DNA from: Terriglobia bacterium
GTDB taxonomy: Bacteria > Acidobacteriota > Terriglobia > UBA7540
Length of the DNA stretch: 8,106 bases
Reading direction: 5' to 3'
NCBI GenBank assembly: GCA_020072905.1
Contig: JAIQGB010000191.1
Coordinates: forward strand, 1 to 8,106
Below the pieces are notes generated by a model. The model did no database searches. It was given only the letters and a program-made list of their open reading frames with translations, and was not told the origin of the DNA. How positions within the stretch are numbered: the stretch's first letter is position 1; each line of letters starts with the position of its first letter. Made by a program: the position numbers and the translations under genes. Shown here piece by piece: positions 1 through 5,052 of the stretch.

Positions 1-898
1 GGCGGGCCTGTCTTTCGAATCGGCCCAGAGCCCCCTCTAGGTAATCTTCCACGATCTCGACGCACAACCATTTTCGACCCAAGCGCTCGCTGACCTCGCC
101 GGTAACACAACTTCCCGCAAATGGGTCGAAAACCAGGTCTCCGGGATTTGTCAGCATCCGCACGAAGAACTCAGGCAGCGCCGCAGGATAGCGGGCCGGG
201 TGCGGTGACAGCGAGTGCTCTTTGCAGTACCGCAAGTAGTAAGAATTGCTTTCTGTGTTAGGTATCGCGATCAGGTTCGGGGGGATTGCCGCACCGTTGT
301 CTATGGAGAACTTGTCGCTGATATCATGCCCACTCGGCCGCATCTTTGGGCGGTAGCCGTTCCGAAGGAGACCGCGCATCGCATCGCTGTAAGGAGCCAA
401 AATCCGGCGGTTCGAAGCCTTCGGCCAAGGCGAAGGCGAAAACCACCACACGCAGTCAACTGCGTCTTTGGCGCGGATGCGCCGGACGGTCACCCATTCT
501 GCCGGGGTCGGGAGCTTCGATGGATTCCACCAGAAAAACTCCTGTGCGAGGTGGAACCCAACCTCGCGGCTGAGCATGATCGCCAGTTCGTAATGGTAGA
601 GGCTTCGCGTTGGCTGGCCGGGAATCCAGGCTCCTCCGATGTCGATGACCAGGGAGCCAGCCGGCTTGAGGATGCGCTTGAATTCTCGTCCAAACGGCTT
701 GAACCACTGTAGGTATTGGTCGGCGTCAACGTTGCCGTATTTCTTCTTGCGCACAAGTCCGAAGGGTGGGCTGGTGACAACGAGGTCAACCGAGGAATCC
801 TCGAGACATCGAGCCATATATTCCAGCGAATCCCCGAGGATAATTGTTCCGTAACGCGTCTTATGAAATACGGAGGTGGTTTCCAATCGTTCGCGCAT
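1..898 (-). CDS. N4-cytosine DNA methyltransferase, M.PvuII-like, C-terminus cut by window edge
   Basis: This probably transfers a methyl group from S-adenosylmethionine to the N4 of a cytosine in a short DNA target. The reading frame is open from an ATG at 898 to the window edge, giving 299 residues with no stop. The order of motifs is that of the beta class: GDSLEYM near residues 22-28, catalytic motif IV TSPPFG at 42-47, a central target-recognition region with KLPTPAEWV (128-136) and KDAVDCVWWFS (144-154), then RPSGHDIS (187-194), HPARYPAALPEFF (233-245) and the cofactor-binding motif I DPFAGSC at 258-264. These blocks match M.PvuII (CAGCTG, N4-methylcytosine) as I remember it almost block for block. 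M.PvuII is about 336 residues, so only the last few dozen should be missing. Shared specificity is an inference. No controller or endonuclease gene lies upstream; one could lie to the left of the window. No clear ribosome binding site precedes the ATG. Confidence 0.9.
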   Translation of the reverse strand, partial: MRERLETTSVFHKTRYGTIILGDSLEYMARCLEDSSVDLVVTSPPFGLVRKKKYGNVDADQYLQWFKPFGREFKRILKPAGSLVIDIGGAWIPGQPTRSLYHYELAIMLSREVGFHLAQEFFWWNPSKLPTPAEWVTVRRIRAKDAVDCVWWFSPSPWPKASNRRILAPYSDAMRGLLRNGYRPKMRPSGHDISDKFSIDNGAAIPPNLIAIPNTESNSYYLRYCKEHSLSPHPARYPAALPEFFVRMLTNPGDLVFDPFAGSCVTGEVSERLGRKWLCVEIVEDYLEGALGRFERQAR

Positions 899-908
899 CG
901 TTGGCCGT

Positions 909-914
909 ATTCTA
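909..914 (-). promoter_or_regulatory. Possible -10 element of the methyltransferase gene
   Basis: On the minus strand the hexamer TAGAAT (one mismatch to TATAAT) ends 10 bases before the methyltransferase ATG. The matching -35 position (TAGATC at 17 bp spacing) is poor. If used, transcription would start about 4 bases before the ATG, giving a nearly leaderless mRNA. This fits the absence of a visible Shine-Dalgarno sequence. Weak call based on one hexamer. Confidence 0.3.
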
Positions 915-1123
915 CTGCAATAGTGCCTTATGATCTATGAAATCATCGGCGGCCCGACGGACGTGCGGCGCCTAGCCACCGCACTGCTCTCGTGGCGTGG
1001 GCTTTTGCGCGGCGAAGTCGAGAAGGGCATCGGCGACCGACCGGGCCACACCTCCCGCTTTCTGCGATGTGCGCGGTCAAGGCCGGCGGAGGGGCCGGGC
1101 GGGCAAAAGGCTCGCTTGCTTTA

Positions 1124-1179
1124 TCTTGCCTACGGCGCGCACAAGTCGGAAAGGTCACCGCAGTGTGGCATAGGCAAGA
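1124..1179. repeat. 9-bp inverted repeat with 38-bp loop
   Basis: TCTTGCCTA at 1124-1132 is matched by its reverse complement TAGGCAAGA at 1171-1179, with 38 bases between. The arms do not extend further. It lies about 80 bases upstream of the probable peptidase promoter. It could be a regulator-binding pair, the ends of a small repeat element, or chance. Confidence 0.35.
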
Positions 1180-1258
1180 ATCAGGCGCAAGACGGGGGAG
1201 AATCTAAACTGTGCCCCCTACTGACGGTTGTCACACCTAGCCGAACGACCTCGGGATT

Positions 1259-1267
1259 TGGTATAAA
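1259..1267 (+). promoter_or_regulatory. Probable extended -10 promoter of the M49 peptidase gene
   Basis: TGGTATAAA fits the extended -10 pattern TGnTATAAT with one mismatch. No convincing -35 sits 16-18 bp upstream, which an extended -10 can tolerate. A TTGTCA at 1228-1233 is too far away (28 bp). Transcription would begin near 1274, leaving a leader of about 30 bases that includes the ribosome binding site. Confidence 0.45.
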
Positions 1268-1289
1268 CCTTGGCGCACTTTTTCCGAAC

Positions 1290-1298
1290 AGGGGGAAA
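1290..1298 (+). promoter_or_regulatory. Ribosome binding site that sets the M49 peptidase start
   Basis: The purine run AGGGGGAAA ends 6 bases before the GTG at 1305. It supports GTG 1305, where a signal peptide begins, over the frame-extending ATG at 930, which has neither a signal peptide after it nor a convincing ribosome binding site. Confidence 0.6.
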
Positions 1299-1304
1299 AC
1301 CCTG

Positions 1305-3305
1305 GTGAAACGATTTCTGCGCGGATTGATTGCGGCCTTGCTTTTCTCTCCACTTCTCGCCGTGAAGGTGTCGGGGCAAGCGACGCCGACGAGTTTGGTC
1401 GAGCGCGTCGGCTCGATGGGCTTCGTGCAAATCGAGGCGGAGAGTTTCAAAGACCTCTCCTTGCGCGAAAAGACGCTCGCCTATTGGCTCTCCATGGCGG
1501 CGATCGCGATTCACCCGATTGTCTTCGACCAAAACTCGCCCTACGGCTTGCGCATCAAGCGCTTGCTCGACGGCATTCTTACGCATCCGCGGGGCATCGA
1601 TCCCGCAATCCTCAAAAAGCTCGCCGGCTACACCAAGCTCTTCGACGCGAACCGCGGCAATCATAACGACTCCAATTCGCGAAAATTCCTGCCTGAGTTC
1701 ACTCCCGGCGAACTTCGCGCTGCGGCCGAGCAGGCGGTGAAAAACCGCGCGCGCATTGTCCCCGCCGGACGGCTGCTGAAGGAACTGGAAGAGCTCCACC
1801 GGCCGATCTTCGATCCCGATTTCGAGCCCATGCTTACGGCCAAGAATCCGCCCGCCGGCGGAGACCCGCTCGTCGCGAGCGCCAACAATCTTTACGAGGG
1901 CGTCAGCAGCACGGACTTGAAGGGCTTCACGGAGAAGTTCGCGCTCAATTCCCGCCTCGTGAAGCGCAACGGCCGATTGGTCGAAGAGGTCTATCGCGCC
2001 GGCACGGCGGACCACAATATTCCGCGGGGGCGTTACGCCGCCGAGCTCAGCCGCGCCAACCGCTACCTGCGCAGCGCGCTGCCCTACGCGAATGAATCGG
2101 AGCGGAAGGCCATCAACAATCTCATCCGCTATTACCAGACGGGCTCGCCCAACGACTGGCGCAACTTCAACATCGCCTGGGTGGGTGAGGACTCGCCCGT
2201 GGACTTCACGAACGGCTTCATCGAAGTCTACAAGGACGTGCGCGGCATGAAGGGCGCGGCGCAATCCTACGTCACCGTCATCGACGAGAAGATGAACAAG
2301 CTGATGAAGGGCTTTGCCGAGAACGCAAGGTACTTCGAGCAGCGCGAGCCCTGGGCCGACCAGTACAAGCAGGAGAATCCCCGCCCGCCGCTCGCCAATG
2401 CCGTCGAGACGGTGATCGAGACCGGCGACTTCAACATCGACACCATCGGCGAGAACCTCCCCAACGAAAACGAAGTTCGCGAGAAATTCGGCAGCAAGAG
2501 TTTTATCTTTACCAGCTCGATTCGCGCCCTCAGCCAGGCCACGGGCGAAAGTGTGACGGAGGAATTCGCCTCCTCGCCCGAAGAGATCGAGCGCGCCCGC
2601 CAGTACCGCGACCTCGCCGACAATCTCGAAACCGCCATGCACGAAGTGCTCGGGCACGGCTCCGGCAAGATGAATCCCCAGCTCACCGCAGAGCCGGCCT
2701 CCTATCTCAAGGAGTACTACTCGACGCTCGAGGAGGCGCGCGCCGACTTGGTGGCGCTGTGGAACTTCTTCGACCCGAAGCTCATCGAAATCGGCGCCCT
2801 GCCAAACATCGACGCGGCCAAGGCCGCCTACGACGCCGAAGCGCGCGCCGCGCTGGTGCAATTGCGCGAAGTCCCCACCGGCGACACCATCGAGGAAGAC
2901 CACCGGCGCGGCACGCAGCTCATCGTCAACTACATTCGCGAGAAGACGGGCGCCATCCAACCCGTGGAGCGCGACGGCAAGGTCTACATGGTGGTGAAGG
3001 ATTACGACCAGATGCGCCAGGGCGTCGGCATGCTGCTCGCCGAGCTCATGCGCATCAAGGCGGAAGGCGATTACGAGGGCGCGAAGGCGCTCATCGGCAA
3101 GTACGGCATCCACTTTGACAAGGATTGGCGCGACCAGGTTGTGGCGCGCTACAAGAAGCTCGACCTGCCCACCTTCTGGTGCGGCATCAACGCCGATTTG
3201 ATTCCCCACTACGGCGCCGGCGGCAAAATCGACGACGTCGAAATCCGCTACCCGCGCGATATCCTGAAGCAGCAACTTCGCTACGCCGAAATCGCGGGGA
3301 AGTGA
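1305..3305 (+). CDS. Secreted dipeptidyl peptidase III (M49 zinc metallopeptidase)
   Basis: This enzyme removes dipeptides from the N-termini of short peptides using one zinc ion. From the GTG start it is 666 residues, close to bacterial family members (about 675) and shorter than the human enzyme (about 737). Residues 1-25 form a signal peptide: a KRFLR basic start, the hydrophobic stretch GLIAALLFSPLLA, then KVSGQA. It should therefore act in the periplasm or outside the cell, unlike the cytosolic eukaryotic enzyme. The zinc motif HEVLGH (446-451, an HEXXXH) is followed by GSGKMN, and the third-ligand motif is EEARAD (476-481). The conserved substrate-cleft block with GFIEVYKD is at 304-311. 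All catalytic residues expected for M49 are present, so it is probably active. It stands alone with its own promoter and converges on the toxin gene, whose stop is 33 bp away. No clear terminator lies in that gap. Confidence 0.93.
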   Translation: MKRFLRGLIAALLFSPLLAVKVSGQATPTSLVERVGSMGFVQIEAESFKDLSLREKTLAYWLSMAAIAIHPIVFDQNSPYGLRIKRLLDGILTHPRGIDPAILKKLAGYTKLFDANRGNHNDSNSRKFLPEFTPGELRAAAEQAVKNRARIVPAGRLLKELEELHRPIFDPDFEPMLTAKNPPAGGDPLVASANNLYEGVSSTDLKGFTEKFALNSRLVKRNGRLVEEVYRAGTADHNIPRGRYAAELSRANRYLRSALPYANESERKAINNLIRYYQTGSPNDWRNFNIAWVGEDSPVDFTNGFIEVYKDVRGMKGAAQSYVTVIDEKMNKLMKGFAENARYFEQREPWADQYKQENPRPPLANAVETVIETGDFNIDTIGENLPNENEVREKFGSKSFIFTSSIRALSQATGESVTEEFASSPEEIERARQYRDLADNLETAMHEVLGHGSGKMNPQLTAEPASYLKEYYSTLEEARADLVALWNFFDPKLIEIGALPNIDAAKAAYDAEARAALVQLREVPTGDTIEEDHRRGTQLIVNYIREKTGAIQPVERDGKVYMVVKDYDQMRQGVGMLLAELMRIKAEGDYEGAKALIGKYGIHFDKDWRDQVVARYKKLDLPTFWCGINADLIPHYGAGGKIDDVEIRYPRDILKQQLRYAEIAGK

Positions 3306-3338
3306 ATTGGCCTGGGAGCCCGGAGACCCTTTCCAAGA

Positions 3339-3704
3339 CTACTTGAGTTCCACTCGCCGAGAGGAAAGGCCAGGCACGCGCAGAAGCTTCTCATCATTGG
3401 TGACGAGTTCCGCCTGAAGGCTTAACGCAGTGGCCGCGACAATGGCATCCGGCAGTTTGAGCAGATGCTGCCGGCGCAGCCGAATCGCCAATTCCCTGAT
3501 GTCCTCGGTGAGGTCGATCACCACGACCTCGCCAAGGAAATCCCGGATTCGGGCCAGGGCCGCCTCATCAACGGCTGGGTAGGAGAGCAACTCCATCTCG
3601 GAGATGACGGAAATGCTGTATTCCGCCGGAGGGAGAGGTTTTGCCAGCTTGCCGCCGAGAAGATAGAGGATCGCGTTGGTGTCGAGGACTTTTTTCAAGA
3701 CCAC
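3339..3704 (-). CDS. vapC: VapC-like PIN-domain ribonuclease toxin
   Basis: This is probably the toxin of a type II toxin-antitoxin pair, a magnesium-dependent RNase that cuts specific RNAs when free of its antitoxin. It has 121 residues, within the usual 120-140. The PIN acidic residues are visible: D8 in VLDTNAILYLL, E38 in ISEMELLSYP, D86 in LPDAIVAATA, and N103/D104 in LVTNDEKLL. The complete active site argues that it is functional. The start is GTG at 3704, inside the end of the antitoxin gene; the two overlap by 10 bases in different frames. The start has no strong ribosome binding site, so translation is probably coupled to the antitoxin. The gene ends tail to tail with the peptidase gene. 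The cellular RNA target cannot be told from the sequence. Confidence 0.9.
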   Translation of the reverse strand: MVLKKVLDTNAILYLLGGKLAKPLPPAEYSISVISEMELLSYPAVDEAALARIRDFLGEVVVIDLTEDIRELAIRLRRQHLLKLPDAIVAATALSLQAELVTNDEKLLRVPGLSSRRVELK

Positions 3705-3907
3705 TCGTTGCGGACGCGCGTCTGATAGGCGAGCGGTTCTTCGGTAAGGGACACGATTCCGTGGTAGCGGCTGAGGTCGGTGACTCGTGGCTCTTCGGTC
3801 GATGCGCCCAGCGTCCGCTCAATTTTCAGCCAGTCTTCATAATCGATCTGGACCGCCACGGGTCGCTGGGCCGCGTCAGTGAGGATTTTCTTTCGGATCT
3901 TTTGCAT
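3695..3907 (-). CDS. VapB/Phd-like antitoxin
   Basis: This is the probable antitoxin, which binds and blocks the PIN toxin encoded just downstream and usually represses its own promoter. From the ATG at 3907 it has 70 residues. A longer frame reaches back to 3982, but 3907 is preferred because GGAGGAA lies 4 bases upstream and the extra residues are low in conservation and would run across the predicted promoter start. The N-terminal part, KKILTDAAQRPVAVQIDYEDWLKIERTL (in pieces: KKILTDAAQ at 6-14, RPVAVQIDYEDWLKIE at 15-30), resembles small VapB/Phd-type antitoxins with the recurring 'RPVAVxIDYxDWxxIE' pattern. The C-terminal part, with DLSRYHGIVSL and EEPLAYQTRVRNEWS, is the likely toxin-wrapping segment. 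The exact antitoxin family is not certain; the position and overlap with the toxin gene are the strongest support. Confidence 0.85.
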   Translation of the reverse strand: MQKIRKKILTDAAQRPVAVQIDYEDWLKIERTLGASTEEPRVTDLSRYHGIVSLTEEPLAYQTRVRNEWS

Positions 3908-3909
3908 GT

Positions 3910-3918
3910 CCTTCCTCC
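3910..3918 (-). promoter_or_regulatory. Strong ribosome binding site of the antitoxin gene
   Basis: The minus strand reads GGAGGAAGG just before the ATG at 3907. It is much stronger than anything before the toxin GTG, which fits higher synthesis of antitoxin than toxin. Confidence 0.7.
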
Positions 3919-3927
3919 GCCCCGCCG

Positions 3928-3944
3928 AACGGGCCTCGCCCGTT
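3928..3944 (-). promoter_or_regulatory. 7-bp leader hairpin upstream of the antitoxin start
   Basis: AACGGGC (3928-3934) and GCCCGTT (3938-3944) form a perfect stem with a 3-base loop. It lies between the predicted transcription start (about 3975) and the ribosome binding site, about 10 bases upstream of the latter. As RNA it would be a stable GC-rich hairpin in the vapBC leader; as DNA it could be a second binding site. Role unknown. Confidence 0.5.
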
Positions 3945-3965
3945 GGCCTCGGCCCGGAATCTGCC

Positions 3966-3980
3966 GTCTGACCCTCAGAC
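3966..3980. promoter_or_regulatory. Perfect palindrome, probable vapBC operator
   Basis: GTCTGA (3966-3971) and TCAGAC (3975-3980) are perfect inverted repeats separated by CCC. The site touches the -10 hexamer and covers the expected +1. That is a typical place for an autorepressor operator, and type II antitoxins usually repress their own promoter. That this antitoxin binds here is inference. Confidence 0.55.
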
Positions 3981-3981
3981 A

Positions 3982-3987
3982 ATTATA
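3982..3987 (-). promoter_or_regulatory. -10 element of the vapBC operon
   Basis: The minus strand carries a perfect TATAAT (in CGGTTATAATTG), 75 bases upstream of the antitoxin ATG. No TTGACA-like -35 is found at 15-18 bp; that position is GC-rich and lies inside the imperfect palindrome at 3996-4012. Transcription would start near 3975. Confidence 0.6.
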
Positions 3988-3995
3988 ACCGATTG

Positions 3996-4012
3996 GCTCG
4001 CCCTGGGCGGGC
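3996..4012. repeat. Imperfect GC palindrome over the vapBC -35 position
   Basis: GC-CGCCC around a central T is mirrored by GGGCG-GC, with one mismatch per arm. It covers the place where the -35 element should be. It could be a regulator site or simply GC-rich sequence. Confidence 0.3.
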
Positions 4013-4020
4013 GCATAGAC

Positions 4021-4050
4021 CCCGAGGCTTGGCATCGATGCAACCTCGGG
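4021..4050. terminator. Composite stem-loop, possible terminator
   Basis: CCCGAGG (4021-4027) pairs with CCTCGGG (4044-4050). Inside it TT pairs with AA and the palindrome GCATCGATGC (4032-4041) forms the tip, giving a stem of about 12 bp with two single-base bulges. It lies about 45 bases downstream of the stop of the glycine-rich gene. There is no run of T after it on either strand, so ordinary intrinsic termination is doubtful. Confidence 0.35.
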
Positions 4051-4062
4051 TTGTCTCAGACG

Positions 4063-4089
4063 GCCACGGAGTGTTCCCCGGGCCGTGGC
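4063..4089 (-). terminator. Stem-loop just after the glycine-rich gene, possible terminator
   Basis: GCCACGG (4063-4069) and CCGTGGC (4083-4089) form a perfect 7-bp stem with a 13-base loop. It begins 6 bases past the stop of the minus-strand gene ending at 4096. The position suits a transcript end, but there is no T-run. Confidence 0.35.
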
Positions 4090-4095
4090 TAGCGG

Positions 4096-4872
4096 CTACT
4101 GGGACGGCGCGGTCGCGAGGTCGTAGACGCGCCGGATGGTAAGGGGCGCGGCGAGCGAGGGATCTTCGAGCCGGGAAACTACTTCGAGCACTTTGCCATC
4201 CGGGGTGACGCGGTACGTTTCGGTGAGCTTTCCGGAGTGGCCGAGCTTGCTTTCCGTCGTCAACTTGTCGCCTTCCCACTGAGTCTTGGTCGAAACCTTC
4301 TTCCCCTGCAGGTTATCTTCTTTGTGTTTCTTCCCGTCGGGGTAGAGGGTCTGCGTGTTGCCCGAGTCGTCGCGGAGAACGACTTGCTTTTCGCGCTGCT
4401 CGATCTTCAATGTCTTCGGGGTGGCGGCCAGCGCTTCCCATTCCTGGCCGCCGATTCCCGAACCTTCGCGGCCCACGCCATCGCGGCCCCGGCGGCCGCC
4501 GCCGCCCCCAGGCATGCCGACCCCAATACCGCCCATGGGGCCGCCCATGCCGCCGCGGGGATAGCCTCCGCCTGGATAGTCGGTGCCAGGAATGCCGCCC
4601 GGATACCCGCCACCTCCTCCGGGATAGCTGCCCCCGTTGGGATCTCCGCCGCCCGGATAGCCACCGCCGGAACCTCTGCGGCTGCTGACGCTATGCTCTT
4701 GGGCGTCGTGAATTTTCGCCTGCGCGTCGTCGCTTTGCTTCGGGTTGAGATTCCAATTGCCGCTCAGGTGCGGCTTATCTTCCGCGCGCGAAACGGCCGC
4801 CAGCGCTGCCACCAGGCAAAACGCCGCAAACGGAATCGTCACCTTCGCCGAAAAGCCGGTGATTCTCGCCAT
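4096..4872 (-). CDS. Exported glycine-rich protein of unknown function
   Basis: I do not recognise a named family. The 258-residue product has a signal peptide (residues 1-30: a short basic start, a hydrophobic core VTIPFAAFCLVAALAA, cleavage probable after SRA), so it is exported. Next comes a LSGNWNLNPKQSDD block (37-50), a motif often seen at the mature N-terminus of Acidobacteriota exported proteins. Residues 67-142 are a low-complexity stretch of Gly, Pro and Tyr with repeated YPGG units (72, 83, 90 and 99), then Met/Gly and Arg/Gly runs. The C-terminal part, 145-253, is rich in alternating charged and beta-type residues (KTLKIEQREKQVVLRD, LTETYRVTPDGKVLEVVSR) and looks like a small beta-sheet domain. 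The Gly-rich part is probably a flexible linker or surface segment. The gene lies 180 bp after the hydrolase stop, with a GGGG-rich stretch before the ATG but no clear promoter. Confidence 0.8.
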   Translation of the reverse strand: MARITGFSAKVTIPFAAFCLVAALAAVSRAEDKPHLSGNWNLNPKQSDDAQAKIHDAQEHSVSSRRGSGGGYPGGGDPNGGSYPGGGGGYPGGIPGTDYPGGGYPRGGMGGPMGGIGVGMPGGGGGRRGRDGVGREGSGIGGQEWEALAATPKTLKIEQREKQVVLRDDSGNTQTLYPDGKKHKEDNLQGKKVSTKTQWEGDKLTTESKLGHSGKLTETYRVTPDGKVLEVVSRLEDPSLAAPLTIRRVYDLATAPSQ

Positions 4873-5052
4873 CTCCCCACACCCCCGTTGCTCGGTTCCT
4901 GCCTCGCCCTATCCGCTTCGATTCGGGTGGCGGCCCGCTGGTTGTCCAGCGCGGTCCGCGGCGCCGGAGTTCATGCGTGCCCGAGCGATTGCTGTCAGAG
5001 AGATTTCGGTTCCACGTAGCGGGAGTCGGAAGGCCGCCTCCCCGCGGCCGGG
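4873..5052. other. 180-bp gap between hydrolase and glycine-rich gene
   Basis: I see no gene here. It holds the hairpin at 5032-5049 next to the hydrolase stop. No -35/-10 pair was found on the minus strand, so it is unclear whether the glycine-rich gene has its own promoter or is reached by read-through. Confidence 0.5.
5032..5049 (-). terminator. GC stem-loop directly after the hydrolase stop
   Basis: GGCCGC (5032-5037) and GCGGCC (5044-5049) form a perfect 6-bp stem with a 6-base loop. It starts 3 bases past the stop of the hydrolase and so could end the three-gene operon. Only TT follows it on the minus strand, so it is a weak intrinsic terminator at best. Confidence 0.4.

Larger units (their letters stand above)
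899..1304. other. Divergent intergenic region of about 400 bp
   Basis: This stretch separates the leftward methyltransferase from the rightward peptidase. Open frames cross it on both strands, including one that extends the peptidase frame back to 930. Their translations are rich in Arg, Gly and Pro, match no family I recognise, and precede an obvious signal peptide, so I treat the stretch as non-coding. It contains a 5 bp inverted repeat ATGAT/ATCAT (930-934, 942-946), a 9 bp inverted repeat (1124-1132, 1171-1179) and the probable peptidase promoter near its right end. The block from about 950 to 1210 could be a dispersed repeat; this is a suspicion only. Confidence 0.5.
3963..4064. repeat. 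About 102-bp segment bounded by inverted copies of one sequence
   Basis: The left end begins GCCGTCTGA, then CCCTCA, then GACAA (3963-3982). The reverse complement of the right end (4051-4064) reads GCCGTCTGA followed directly by GACAA. The two ends are therefore the same 14 bases in opposite orientation, differing by a 6-base insertion. The segment contains the vapBC -10 element and a composite hairpin. No target-site duplication is seen at the flanks. It may be a small miniature element, a REP-like unit, or two binding sites of one regulator. Confidence 0.4.

Noticed and set aside
215..712. 165-residue plus-strand frame within the methylase region
   Set aside because: It lies antisense to the continuous methylase frame, which has all its motifs.
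930..946. ATGAT/ATCAT palindrome as a controller-protein (C-box) site for a PvuII-like system
   Set aside because: It does not fit the GACT...AGTC C-box pattern, and no controller gene is present in the window.
930..1304. N-terminal extension of the M49 peptidase frame back to ATG 930
   Set aside because: The extra 125 residues are Arg/Gly-rich, match nothing in M49, and precede a clear signal peptide and ribosome binding site at 1305.
1218..3275. 685-residue open frame antisense to the peptidase
   Set aside because: It mirrors the codons of a conserved zinc peptidase in GC-rich DNA. Its translation is a low-complexity mix of Val, Ala, Gly and Leu with no recognisable motif.
3908..3982. Longer antitoxin start at 3982
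   Set aside because: It would place the start codon within the -10 element and across the operator palindrome, while 3907 has a strong ribosome binding site.
4600..4680. DNA repeats in the glycine-rich region as a CRISPR or tandem-repeat array
   Set aside because: The repeats are short, irregular and in frame, and are explained by YPGG codons.
4237..5019. 260-residue plus-strand frame opposite the glycine-rich gene
   Set aside because: Its Ala/Pro-rich middle is the complement of the Gly-rich codons. The minus-strand gene has a signal peptide and a sensible domain order.
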